NCBI GenBank assembly: GCA_033807695.1
Contig: CM066311.1
Coordinates: 1 to 64,000, forward strand
Direction: 5' to 3'
DNA: 64,000 nucleotides
From: Daedaleopsis sinensis
Lineage: Eukaryota; Basidiomycota; Agaricomycetes; Polyporales; Polyporaceae
Shown: positions 10,048-20,469 of the stretch, in pieces
How the letters are laid out: the number at the start of each line of letters is the position of its first letter
How positions within the stretch are numbered: position 1 is the first letter of the stretch
Notes under the pieces: generated by a model
Database searches by the model: none
What the model saw: the letters and a program-made list of their open reading frames with translations, nothing else
What the model was told of the DNA's origin: nothing
Position numbers and translations under genes: made by a program

Positions 10048-13000
10048 AACCAGGCGCAGTCCGAGCGCGGAAGCAAAGTGCTTCACTTTGGGCGAGGGAA
10101 GGGCGTTGGTGAAGACGTCGGCGACCATGTCGTCGGTCGGGCAATAGATAAGTTGGATTTTCTTCTCCTCGATGACCCAGCGGACGAAGTGGAATCGTAT
10201 GTCGATATGTTTCGTTTGCGCGTGGTACTGGTGGTCTCGAGCGAGGGCGATGGCAGACTGGTTGTCCGAATTGAGGGGCGTAGGTCCAGCGAAGGCTCGA
10301 AGACTTGGCTGATGAGGGAGCGGAGCCAAAGAGCCTCCTTCGTCGCGTGTGTGATCCCAACGTACTCGGACTCGGACGTCGAGAGCGAAATGAGCTCCTG
10401 GCGTTTGGAGCTCCAAGACACCGCACCGCCGTCGATGAGAAAGGCGTAACCGGAGATCGCCTTGCGGTCCTCGTGCATCGAACCATCGGCGTCGGTGTAC
10501 CCGACGAGATCGAGGGTCGTACCGCCATACGTTAGTTGCAGAGTCCGGGTGCCCTTGAGATAGCGAAGGACGCGGCGCACGGCGTCCCAGTGAGCGCGGC
10601 CCGGGTTGTCGGAGTACCTAGATAGAATCGACACGGCGTAGGTGATGTCAGGACGCGTCCCGAGGTACGCGTACATGAGGGACCCGACGGCCTCGCGGTA
10701 CGGGACGTTCCGCATCTCTGCGATCTCGGCGGTGGTAGACGGCGATTGGGACGTGGAGAGAGTCGCATGGGGGTCCATAGGCGTGGAGACGGGCTTCGCG
10801 TCCTCGAGACCGTAGCGGCGGACAATTGAGTCGATGTAGGCGGTTTGGGAGAGCGAGAGCGAGCGATTCGGGCGGTCTCGTCCAACTGCGAAGCCGAGGA
10901 TCCAGTGGATCTCGCCTTCGTCCGAGATCTCGAAGACCTCGCGTAGTTTTTCTTTGACCTCCCGGATGAGTACGATGGTCGACGCGACGACGGTTAAGTC
11001 GTCGACGTGAACTACAATGACGATAAGGTCAGCATCGCGTACTCGGAAAAAGACAGCTTGTTCGACGTCGCATTGCGACATCCCAAGCTTCTCCTGCAGC
11101 ACGCGCAAGAGCTTCTTGTGCCAGTGTCGTGCGCTCTGCTTCAGACCGTATAGCGGGCGGAGGAGATGTACTGTACTGATCAGACCAAAGCGGCGCCAGG
11201 TGTGACCTGTGACCACTTGGAGTCACCAAAGCGGCGCGGCGGAGACCCCGAAACGGTGTGACCGAGGGCCTGGGGCGCCGAAGGCGCCCGGAAAATTGCC
11301 TGATTTGGCGCTCTAAACGCCCGCAAACGTCGGTCACAGGCGGCGCAAGCCGCTGTGACCAGTGACCCATGCCTCAATGCGGCGAGGATGAGGTCCGTGT
11401 GATATGTGACGCGCCGCTTTGGTCTGATCAGTACAGTAGTGCGAGGGACTTGTCGTTCGTGAGGTTCGTGCCCGATGGGACGGCCATCCAAATGACCTCG
11501 TTCTCCTTGAATTCGCCGGTGAGGTACGCGCTCTTGACGTCGAGTTGATGGACCTCGAAGTCGTGCCGTGCAGCGAACGCGAGGGCGGTCCTGATGGATG
11601 CGGTCTTGGCTACCGGTGCGTATGTGTCGAAGAAATCGACTCCGGGGATTTGCGAGAAACCGCGGGCGATGAGACGGGCTCTGTAGCGGTAAACAATCCC
11701 AGACGCGTCCTTCTTCGCGTGGAAAACCCAGCGGCAGGTCACGATGTTTGCGTCCGGGGGCGGCCTCTCTAGAACCCAGGTCTTGTGCGCCTCGAGCGCA
11801 GACAGTTCCTCCTCCATCGCCTCCTTCCAACGGGGCCACTCCGGGCGGCGCATTGCCTCGGCGAGCGAACGCGGATCGATGCCCTCCTCTTCTGCCATCT
11901 TGGCCGCTATGGCCATGCCGTCAATCGGCTCAGCAGGTGGCTCTGCCCCTTCCGAAGGGGGCTGCACACCTCGCGGGAGCTCTGCATCTGCAGCTTTTCC
12001 GGAGAGGATGTCTCGCACACGAGCGGACGGGTTGCGCGTGCGAGTCGAGCGGGTAACACGGGGAGCGGCCTCCGGAGCAGGTGGCGGGACGATAGGAGCG
12101 GGTGGATGCTCGATTGAATCGGCACCGGTAGGCGGGGATGCGTCTCCAGCATCGGAGTCGTCTGTCTCCTCAGTGTCGGACGACTCAGCAGCTTGCAGGT
12201 GCTCATGCTCCCCCTCAAGCTGGACAGGGTCGTCGGCAGCGAGGGGAGACATGGCGGGCTGGGTAAAACGCACATTGCGCTCCACGGTGACGGAGCGCTG
12301 CTCGGGCCAGTAGACTCGATAGCCCTTGCTCTGCGCATCGAAACCAAGCCACCGCGCGGGCTTCGCGCGGTCGCCGACTTTTCCATCGGTCGTGCTGTGG
12401 ACCCAGACCCGGGAGCCCCACTCGGGAACATTGCGAATGTCCGGTGCCTTGCCTGTGGCGACTTCGAACGGCGTGCGGCCCCCGAGGGCCTTAGTCGAGG
12501 TCCGATTTTTGAGCCAGACGGCGTGCATGACCGCCTCGCCCCACAGATAGCGGGGCTGTCCGGACGCGATGAGCATCGCGCGGACCTTCTCCATGAGCGT
12601 TCGGTTGAGGCGTTCCGAAACACCTGCATGCTCGTGTGTGTCGTGGACCGAGAGTTTGTGCACGACACCATGCTGCTCGAGGTGGGTCTTGAAGTCGTCG
12701 GAGAGGTACTCGCCGCCGCGGTCGGTATTGAGGAATTTGACGCGGGCGTTGAGGTGCTTCTCGAGCCAAGCTTCGAAAGCTTTGAAGGACTCGAACGACT
12801 CGCTCTTCTTGCGAAGGAGATAGAGCACGGTAAACCTAGACTTGTCGTCTGTGAACATAATATAGTACTTGCGTCAACCTAGGGTTACCACACGAGCGGG
12901 TCCCCAAAGGTCCGAGTGCACCTCCTCCCCCAGCTCTTCTGCACGTGCCCCTTCACGCGTCGCAGGAACCGGCTTGCGCGACGACTTCGCGCGGACGCAC

Positions 13001-14983
13001 GCGTCACACGTCTGCTCCTCGTCGGACTTGACGAGGTCGATCCCGGCAATGAATCCCTTTGAGACGAGCTCGCGAATAGCGCGGACGGGGATGTGGCCGA
13101 GGCGACGATGCGCCTCCATCTTGGTAAGTCGTTCGACGGCGATTGTGGCAGCGTGGGCTTCGGCGGCGGCAGGACGTTCGCGGGTTACCATGTAGAGCCT
13201 GCGGTCCTTCGGGATGTTCCCGACGGGCCGGCCTGCAACGTCGAGGATGAGGCACCGACCGCCTGCGAACGTGGTGGAGTAGCCCGCGTCGTCGATGTGT
13301 CCGACGGAGACAAGGTTGAATCCGAGGTCCGGCGTATAAAGGACGTCGGTGAGCCGCATGAGGGAGTCGTCTGCAGGGGTGTTCGGGACTGGGATGACCA
13401 TCTCACCGATCCCGAGAGCCTGGAACTGCTGCTGGTTAGCAGCATTGAGCGAGCGGGGGGCTGTTTCAGTGAACACAGCAAAATCGTCGACGAACGGGAC
13501 ATGTGGTGCGATGCCCCTGAATCGTATAAGTCGGCGACGTGATTCATGGCGACGTGGGCAGCAAGTGGAGTGAGGGCAGCGGCAGAGGCGTCCAAGCGAA
13601 TACCGGCGGTGTGGAGGGACGCAGCGGAGAGATCGCGCTGCTCCTCCTCGTCGACTTGGTGGGCCGAGAGCCACTGTGAGACGTTGTCCAGCCGTTCAGG
13701 CATGGACAGTGGGGCTGGTGCAACCGGATCGTCGTCGAAAGCGGCGTAGTCTTCTTCAGAAGCGTCGGAGGCAGTCTGGAGCGACGGCATGGAATCCTCG
13801 GATCGCTCTGTAAGTTCTGTGTAGGCGGAGTCGCCGGCGGACGACCAGGCGGCATCGTCGATAGCCTCGGAGTCCTCAGAGTCCGAGCTCTCAGTCGTCG
13901 CGGACGGGACAAGTGCGGCGGACCAGGCCCCGGTGTACTCCTCGATCCTGGCGGTGGATGCGAGATTGGCGGCTCCTGCTGCGGGTTTCTGAGGCTGGGT
14001 CGTGCGCGCGACCTCCTTTCCGGTGCCGTTACCCTTGGCGGCGGGCTTCGGGCTCGGGCACTGGTCCTCCTTGTGGCCGCGGCCGTTGCAGTTCCAGCAA
14101 ACTCCGATGGGCTTCTGAGGACCACGGCCGCGTCCGTTCCAACGCTGCTGCTGCTGCTGCTGTTGCTGCTGAGGCTGCTGCCGGTGGTTCCTGGGCTTCT
14201 CAGTCGACATGACACTGGCGGCGGTGCCCGTGTCCTTCCCCTTCCCCTTCAACGCCTTCTCGACCTCGCGACGGTCGCTTCTTCGAGTACGAGCTCGATC
14301 ATCAGATCGGGATCGATAGCGGGCTTGTCCGTGGGTAGAGGCGTGTTGACGGCGGAACCAGCTGCAGCGGAGGCGAGGGCGGCAGCACGAGCGGAGATGT
14401 TCATCTGCGCGGAGAGCTGCGAGATGAAAGCGGAGAGCGAGGATGGCAGGAAGGAGATGATGACGGAGGCGTATTCGGAGTCGGTGATGTCGACGCCGTA
14501 GGTGATCAGGTCCTCGTATTTCATCCGAAGTCTGTCAAACTCGCAGTGAAGGTCGGCGGATGGGTTCGAGCGCATGTTGAGGAAATCGCACCGGAGATTC
14601 GATCGCTGAAGCAGCGATTTTTCGGAGAACTCCGCAACGGTCGCGGTCCACATCGCGGCAACCGTACCCTTGCGCTTGTGCTTAGCGTAGGTGACAGCGG
14701 CGAGCTTGAGCATGAGGAGGTATGCGGCGAGAGCCTCGGTCTTATCCCAGGCGGCGATGGCCTTCGTCTCGGGGTCCGTCGGGGCAGTGGGATCGGCAGG
14801 AGCAGGGCATTTTGACGTACCACTGAAGTGTCCCCATACGTCTTTTTGTTTCACGGTGAGGGTGAATGTTTGTTCGAACACGATCCAGTTCTTGCCTTGC
14901 GAATCGAGCTTCTCAACGGCGTGGATGAAGTCGGTGAGCGAAGGCGTGCTAGTGGACGTGCCAGCAGCGGCGTCGGCTGACAT
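10048..14983 (-). pseudogene. Inner copia gag-pol, interrupted
   Basis: Gag starts at ATG 14983 (MSADAAAGTSTSTPSL). A Gln-rich stretch and the CCHC knuckle CWNCNGRGHKEDQC (~14058-14099) are followed by protease DLYDSGASHHMS (~13510), GAG-pre-integrase EAHRRLGHIP with CDACVRAK, integrase FTDDKSRFT / NTDRGGEY / SERLNRTLMEK, reverse transcriptase WVFHAKKDASG, QLDVKSAYLTGEF, LYGLKQSARHW and HVDDL, and RNase H ending ALGLRLV. Frame breaks sit at about 14271-14285, 13495-13499 and 10291-10293, each explained by loss of one base, plus an in-frame TGA at 12874-12876 and the MITE 11171-11436 in RT. The catalytic box is HVDD rather than the commoner YVDD. Without these lesions one continuous polyprotein would be expected. 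Confidence 0.93.
11171..11436. mobile_element. 266-bp Tc1/mariner-type MITE inside copia RT
   Basis: Perfect 26-bp terminal inverted repeats begin CTGTACTGATCAGACCAAAG (11171 inward) and mirror at 11411-11436, flanked by TA at 11169-11170 and 11437-11438. Removing 268 bp (element plus one TA) rejoins the two halves of the reverse transcriptase in frame just before the LLRPLYGLKQ motif, which fixes both ends. There is no coding capacity. The TA target suggests a Tc1/mariner transposase acted in trans. Subterminal copies of ACCAAAGCGGCG occur inside. Confidence 0.93.
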
Positions 14984-15103
14984 GTCCGGCGGCTAGCGGC
15001 GGGGAACCGATTAGGGAGCGGACGGAGGGAACGGATCGGAGAGGAGACGGATCGAGATGGAGGCGGATAACAGATAGCGCTTAGAGTCTTGCGGGTTGAA
15101 GTC

Positions 15104-15124
15104 CTAAGCGCAGGGCTCATAACC
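15104..15124 (-). promoter_or_regulatory. Primer-binding site, half-tRNA-iMet type (inner element)
   Basis: The plus strand reads AAGCGCAGGGCTCATAACC next to the 5' LTR. This matches the anticodon-arm part of initiator tRNA-Met (it contains the CAT anticodon in GGGCTCATAACC), not the 3' CCA end. Drosophila copia and yeast Ty5 are known to prime with such 5' half tRNAs. Confidence 0.85.
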
Positions 15125-15615
15125 TATAAGCGTAGGTGTGTGCGGGGACACATCTGTAATCAGATGAGGTCCTCAGTAACTGCACACAAGGGCGCGAGCA
15201 AGACTGAGCATATATTGATATGTACCTGTAATCAGATGAGGTCTGTACAAGTACTAAGTTAGTTACAAGAGAGCGGACGGGAACGACAGTGTACGTACCC
15301 TCAGTAACTGCACACAAGGGCGTGAGCAAGACTGAGGGACGAGGGAGCGAGAGCGAGCGAGTACATAAGGAAGATGGAGGAGCGCTAATCGCTCGGATAA
15401 GCGGGAGTCTCATCCATAACAGGTAACGTAGGCGCTCTCGGCGCGTGGTAGAAAGTAAGACGTAGCGGGAAGCCATCTGCGCATCTGCAGATGGCGGGAA
15501 GGCGATGTAGATAGATAAAGGGACGGCGAATAATACGTAGAGAAATAGTAAACGGGGCTGTACCGTACCGGGACGAGAATCCGGCGAGGGCGCGGCGCAG
15601 CTTGTTGCTCCAACA
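15125..15615 (-). repeat. 5' LTR of inner copia element
   Basis: 491 bp, collinear with 9546-10037. It runs from TATAAGCGTAGG to GCTCCAACA on the plus strand and is followed by the TSD CCACG at 15616-15620. Confidence 0.95.
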
Positions 15616-15620
15616 CCACG
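15616..15620. repeat. Target-site duplication CCACG (right)
   Basis: Second copy of the 5-bp duplication of the inner copia insertion; see 9541-9545. Confidence 0.93.
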
Positions 15621-16056
15621 GAACAACTCACCGATCAGTGATGCGACCGTTTGCTTTCTCTTCCCCTCGTACGTCTGCAGCAGCTTATCCCACACCACGT
15701 GTGCCGTCGTGAGATGGATGACACCGTCGAGCGGCTCGTCTTCAATCGTGAGGACGAGCTGATTCGTCGCGTCGTTGTCTCGGCTCAGCCACCAGGCGTG
15801 GCCGTCCGGATTGGCCTTCTCATCCGGCTCGTCGCCCGAGACGATCTCCCAGGGACCACGCTGCATGAGGATGCGCGTGATTCTGTACTTCCAGGTCGTG
15901 AAGTTTGAACCGTCGTTCTTGAGGAACGTGATGTCGTATAGGCGGCTCGAGCCTGTGCGCCCTGGAGTAGCGGTCGTCGCGAGAGGTTCCCGGAGCAGCG
16001 GCTGGGGTCGCAGGGGCTGGCGTTTGGCCGGCGTTGACACCAGTGGGATCTGTCAT
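15621..16056 (-). pseudogene. Outer copia gag N-terminal part
   Basis: From ATG 16040 the minus strand reads SRLYDITFLKNDGSNF, TWKYRITRILMQRGPWEIV, AWWLSRDNDATNQLVL and HVVWDKLLQTYEGKRKQT, the pattern of copia gag polyproteins (UBN2/DUF4219 type). The frame then runs into the inner LTR. A second frame from ATG 16056 (MTDPTGVNAGQTPAPATPAA) looks like a more natural N-terminus, so a frameshift near 15960 is possible. Past the insertion the protein continues at 9545. Confidence 0.85.
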
Positions 16057-16204
16057 AGTGCCGAGCTGGTGTGTGGGAGCGTGGATGGACGAAAGAAGAA
16101 GCTAGGCGGTAGAACACCGGCGAGCGTGATGGAGAGAGCGTGGAAGCGAAGCGAGTGTGATTTGAGCTGTTCTAAGTCTGAGTTTTGTCTGTCAGAGCGT
16201 CCTG

Positions 16205-16219
16205 GCAGGGCTCATAACC
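16205..16219 (-). promoter_or_regulatory. Primer-binding site, half-tRNA-iMet type (outer element)
   Basis: GCAGGGCTCATAACC abuts the outer element's LTR. It shares 15 bases with the inner element's PBS although the LTRs of the two elements are unrelated, which supports both the primer assignment and the LTR boundary. Confidence 0.8.
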
Positions 16220-16529
16220 TATCAATCGTGTGCAGGGTCTGAAGGAGACGTAAGACTCAGTCTGTATGCGTGTATAGGCAACAGCTGATGTATATTACCT
16301 GGAGGAGACGTAAGACTACAATAGAATCAGTACATGTCTCTACCAGTAAGTAGGGAATGGATCTCACCTCAGCCTGTATGCGTGTATAGGCAACAGCTGA
16401 GGGGAGAGAACGAAAAAGTCTCGAGAATAAGGAAGAGGCGCTTAGGTAAGCTAGAGCGCCTAACACGCGACTGTACAGTACCAAGTAAGTACGATGTCCA
16501 GTGTACTACGTATCTAACGTACTTCAACA
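16220..16529 (-). repeat. 5' LTR of outer copia element
   Basis: About 310 bp. On the minus strand it starts TGTTGAAGTACG and ends CGATTGATA, the same TGTTG...ATA pattern as the inner element. It contains a ~25-bp direct repeat (TGTATGCGTGTATAGGCAAC at 16263 and 16375). The right boundary rests on the TGTTG terminus only, because the partner LTR is lost. Confidence 0.75.
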
Positions 16530-16860
16530 TCTACAGCCTCCGTCGCCGGCCCGCCCGGCTCCCCCGCACCCTCCGCGGCACGGTCAGCCTCCTCCTGCCT
16601 CGCGCGCTGAGCAGACGCGCAGCTGCACCCCCTCATGTCGTTCCACCTCCGCCAGAAGCAGGTCGGTCTCGACTCCCAGGGTGTGAAGCCAGGCATTGGT
16701 CGCAATCTTGTGCACCGGGTCCGCCAGCTGCGCCTGGACTGCGCTCAATACGAGCTGCTGGTACTCGACGTATGCGCGCGCAACGACGTGGTACTGGTCG
16801 TAAATGGGGTCTACGACGTCCATGACAGTGTTTTTGAACTCTTTTTGCAGGCGATCCCCG
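16530..16860 (-). pseudogene. Coding fragment abutting the outer LTR, unidentified
   Basis: The minus strand from about 16860 reads LQKEFKNTVMDVVDPIYDQY, VVARAYVEYQQLVLSAVQAQ, LADPVHKIATNAWLHTLGV and ETDLLLAEVERHEGVQL. A shift of frame then gives QRARQEEADRAAEGAGEPGG up to the LTR. The composition and hydrophobic spacing look like helical protein. I recognise no family. It may be the upstream half of the gene whose other half lies at 6850-7793, beyond the nested elements. Confidence 0.4.
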
Positions 16861-17835
16861 CCTGGCAGGCGGGTGAAGGCGGCACCTATACGCTAACCCT
16901 AAGAAGGAGCAAGAGTAGAGACATGGGCAAGAAGCTGGGGTACAGGTCTGGGATAATGGTACTCAGCTTGGCCGTTTGTTTCCGCACCATTGGGTGCTCC
17001 AGTTGATGAATGGTCACACTTTGGAGATGGGGTCCAAATATTGATTTGTGCGAGATCGCATGCATGTGTCGGCAAGTAAGAGAGTTCGGAACCACTAGCC
17101 ATGACATGGTAGAGAGCAGTGGTGGCTGCACTGATGTTGATAGAAACTAGGGAGTGGCGCTGAGAGCGACATGGTGGTGGGCAAGGAGACAGGGCAGGCA
17201 ACTGGGCAAGGGAACTAGCCGGGGGGAAGGGAACAACAGCGGGTGTGCGAGGGTAAGTCGACCTGGTGTGGTCTTCTGATTCCTGTGTGAGTGCTTCTAA
17301 GAAGCCTGGAGGAGCGATAATTGACTAGCAATGACCCGTTGTGGCGAACTATCAGAGGGAGTTTGTTTGGTGGGGGATGGATCAAGGCTGATCATTGCAA
17401 TGTTCCAAAACAATAAGCTGGCTGTGTGAAGCCAGCAGCACTAGAAAGAGGCATGCAACAACAAAGCAAGAGATTAGGCCGAGCTGCGTAGCAAGGGGGT
17501 AAGTACTGTAAAATACAGGCGGATCGAGACAGCAGATATACCTATCTAGCAAGGAGGATCTGCTGAGCTACGAACGGCACAGGTTGAATATGTACTATTG
17601 TCATTGAGTCACCGGTCTGGGTTCAGGGGGTACCTAGGACTGTGTAGTTGGGCCAGTTAGAAGGTAAGGCTGGGTCCTGTGTCTGCCAAATTCAGATTAA
17701 TTATTGTTTTTTGCCATTAGCACGAAAGAGGACCCGCCATTCCCGCTCCCTCCCCTCCCTCCGGGGGGTCCCCCAAGCCGGGAGCGCTCAGGCAGGCACA
17801 CTAAAGCCTCGATCGCGCGTTCTCTACGTTCTCAA
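16861..17835. other. Intergenic DNA, no gene seen
   Basis: I see no supported gene or repeat in this stretch. It is intermediate in base composition and leads into the heptamer minisatellite. Confidence 0.4.
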
Positions 17836-17985
17836 CCGAGAGCCGAGATCCGAGAAACCGAGGCCCGAGGCACCGAGGCCCGAGGCCCCGAGGCCCGAGG
17901 CCCGAGGCACGAGGCCCGAGGCACGAGGCACGAGGCACGAGGCCCGAGGCACGAGGCACGAGAGCCGACAGCCGAGAGCCGAGCA
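17836..17985. repeat. Heptamer minisatellite (CGAGGCM)n
   Basis: About 20 units of CGAGGCA, CGAGGCC or close variants (CGAGAGC at the edges), purine-rich on the plus strand. It ends directly at the internal telomere-like tract. Confidence 0.85.
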
Positions 17986-18054
17986 GCCTAACCCTCTAAC
18001 GCCTAACCGCTAACGCCTAACCACAACCCTAACCGCTAACCCTCACCCTAACGT
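17986..18054. repeat. Degenerate internal telomere-like tract
   Basis: The tract reads CCTAACCCTCTAACGCCTAA and then CCGCTAACGCCTAACCACAA, CCCTAACCGCTAACCCTCAC and CCTAACG. These are CCCTAA units with substitutions, in the same orientation as the terminal telomere. It marks a sharp change from GC-rich to AT-richer DNA. Confidence 0.85.
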
Positions 18055-18099
18055 CGAGGAGGGTGAAGGCTTTGGCTACAGCATATCACACGCTCCAAA

Positions 18100-19000
18100 T
18101 AGTCCCTTTTCTCAGTGCAGGAGTCACCGGCTGGCTGAAGCGGGTCAAAAAGCACATTTTAATGGTTAAAAATAATAGTAAATTCCTGTTCTTCTTCCGT
18201 CTAAAGTGAAATCCCCCAAGGTGGATACATGGTAAAAACACCTCATGTATTGCCTTTTGAATGAGCCATGTCTCATCTCAATCCAAGCATATTTGAAGGC
18301 TGTACATATATATTTACTGCACAACTAATTAAAATATGCGATTTTCCGACTGTGGTACAGTAGAAAATCGTTTTGTGGACTGCTGACTGGGTGAAAATAA
18401 TATTGTCCCTCAGGATGCTACTTGGTGGATGCATGGGCATCGTATCTACCTCTTCATATTGAAATACATGCTGTGCCCACTTCGATTGGGACCTGAGAAA
18501 GTGGGGTCTAAACTGGTGCTGGGAAAGTACATTATGGTATGCGGGATGTCGAGTTCTGGACGTATCTCGATTCGTCCCTTAGATCATGAAATTAGATCGG
18601 TATACAGACCTGACAAGCATACTCTCATGCATATCGTGGAAAAACTCAGTTCGATTAGCCCTCCGCAAGATCCATAAGCTTTCCCGCACAAAAAGAAAGC
18701 ATTATATTAATGTTCAAGAGGGAAATGACCAAAATACGGTTTGTCCCTTAGGTCTGGGGAGGGAAAAATCAGGGGATTCCAACAAGCCCACATGCACCTT
18801 GATCGGGACAGAACTCAATTTGATTGAGATTTAACGATTCTGGCACCAGCAGAGGTGGTTGCTGCGGATTTGTGCGTTAAAGATTGGCTCATAGAATGTG
18901 ACACAGACATGCTACCCTGGATTGTCCCTTAGCTCCATGATCGTGTGGTTCATGGGAGTGTAGAAAATAAGGTTTGGAGCCACGCCATCTATTCTCCATT
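18100..19000. repeat. AT-richer degenerate ~169-bp tandem repeat
   Basis: The marker GTCCCTTAG (or GTCCCTCAG) occurs at 18405, 18574, 18743 and 18924, intervals of 169, 169 and 181. TTCGATTGGGACCTG, TTGATCGGGACAGAAC and TTCGATTAGGACTTG recur between them, and a weaker unit lies upstream. Monomers are strongly diverged. No coding frame. Confidence 0.6.
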
Positions 19001-19734
19001 TCGATTAGGACTTGCCATCAAACTTGTTGGCCACCAGGCTATTGTTGTACTACAGGCCCTGCAGGGCAAGGAATTAGTAGTTCCCACGGTCATGTGGTTT
19101 CCGTAATGCAAGGTTTGGACCTTTGGGTATATGCTCAAAAAGTTTCAGCCCGAACCAGCATATACTGGGCCCATCATCGCGGTTCGTAATGCAATGTACT
19201 TTTGAGGAATTACTAACCCTAGGGCCCACAGCCGGTGTTTGTAGTGGATGGTGATTTTCAGGAATTACTAACGCTAGGTGCACAGCCACAATCGTGCACC
19301 CGTTGGATAGCCCTAGTTCCCACGATACCCAAATGGTAGCTTGTCGCTGGGTTCCGGGCGATCGTTCAGTTGGTACAGCCCCTTGTCACTTCTTGTCGCC
19401 GGTTTGTCATTCCTCCTATATATGGTGTATTCTATTGCACCAGCTATCTTGTAACCCTTATAACTCCTTAACTAATGAGTGTTAGAACGTGAAATTGATA
19501 CGGTTAGAAAGCCCTTGCTCAGGACTACAAAAAACGAAAACACTACTTCGCCTTTTTGGGCGCTTTTTTGCTTACTAAGCGCCCAGGTGCGGTCAATAGT
19601 AACACTTACTTATAGTACACTACTACCCAGCTTCAATAAATGATTATATCTGCACTTATGAAGTCATTAACCTTTCAAAAATGCGAAAAGAATAACTGCA
19701 TAAATCCAATACTATACAAACAGTATAGCACCTG
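19001..19734. other. AT-rich spacer before the satellite
   Basis: No gene seen. It holds two copies of GGAATTACTAAC (about 19206 and 19260) and a short inverted GGGCGCTT / AAGCGCCC pair around 19558-19586. Confidence 0.4.
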
Positions 19735-20469
19735 CCACAGTGACGGACTTCCCAGACTGCCATGTTTTGCATGTCACGCACATTTCGTGACACATTGGCT
19801 CACTGCAGTGACGGACTTCCCGGACTGCCATGTTTTGCATGTCACATATATTCTGTGACAGAATGACTTGCACTGCAGAGATGGACTTCCCGGAAGTCCA
19901 CTTTGGCACAGTCACCCTCATTTTGTGACAGGATGGATCACATTGCAGTGACGGACTTCCGGGACTGCCATGTTTTGCATGTCATGTATATTTTGTCGCA
20001 AGATGACTTGCACTGCAGAGACGGACTTCCCGGAAGTCCACTTTTGCATGGTCACCCTAATTTTGTGACAGAATAACATACATGGTGGTGACGGACTTCT
20101 AGGACTGCCCTGTTTCGCATGTCACATATATTCTGTGACAAAATGACTTCTACCGCAAAGACGGACTTCCCGGAAGTCCATCTTTGCACAGTCACACTGA
20201 TTTTGTGACGGGATGACTCGCACTGCAGTGATGGACTTCCAGGACTGCCACATTTCGCATGTCACGCACATTTTGTGACATATTGGCTCACACACAGTCA
20301 TGGACTTCCGGGACTGCCATGTATCACATGTCACACACATTCTGTGACAGAATGGCTTGCACGGCAGAGATGGACTTTCCGGACTGCCATATTTCGTATA
20401 TCATGTATATTTCGTCGCAAGATGACTTGTACCGCACAGATGGACTTCCCAGAAGTCCACTTTTGCACG

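Larger units (their letters stand above)
9546..15615 (-). mobile_element. Inner copia LTR retrotransposon, young, inactivated
   Basis: A 6070-bp element on the minus strand inserted in the gag of the outer element. It has two ~491-bp LTRs that differ at about six bases plus one indel by eye, TSD CCACG, an initiator-tRNA half-molecule type PBS next to the 5' LTR (15104-15124), and a polypurine tract GAGGGGGAG abutting the 3' LTR (complement of 10038-10046). The internal order gag, protease, integrase, RT, RNase H is that of Ty1/copia. Lesions are three single-base frameshifts, one in-frame TGA and a 266-bp MITE. LTR similarity implies a recent insertion. Confidence 0.95.
7830..16529 (-). mobile_element. 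Outer copia LTR retrotransposon, 3'-truncated, split by nested insertion
   Basis: This element reads on the minus strand. From right to left it has a 5' LTR (16220-16529), a half-tRNA-type PBS, the gag N-terminus (16040-15621), the inserted younger element, the rest of gag with a CCHC knuckle, protease, GAG-pre-integrase and the integrase core. Coding stops at 7830 after the motif TGIKPSVA, which in intact copia elements lies before the reverse transcriptase. Reverse transcriptase, RNase H, the polypurine tract and the 3' LTR are all absent, so the element is dead and deleted at its 3' end. Confidence 0.9.

Noticed and set aside
11161..11440. MITE with GTAC target duplication instead of TA
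   Set aside because: GTAC is also repeated at the ends because the terminal repeat contains it, but removing the element with TA as the duplication is what restores the reverse-transcriptase frame.
15104..15124. Fragment of an initiator tRNA-Met gene
   Set aside because: Only the anticodon-arm stretch is present, directly abutting an LTR, and the same string abuts a second LTR at 16219. It is a primer-binding site, not a tRNA gene.
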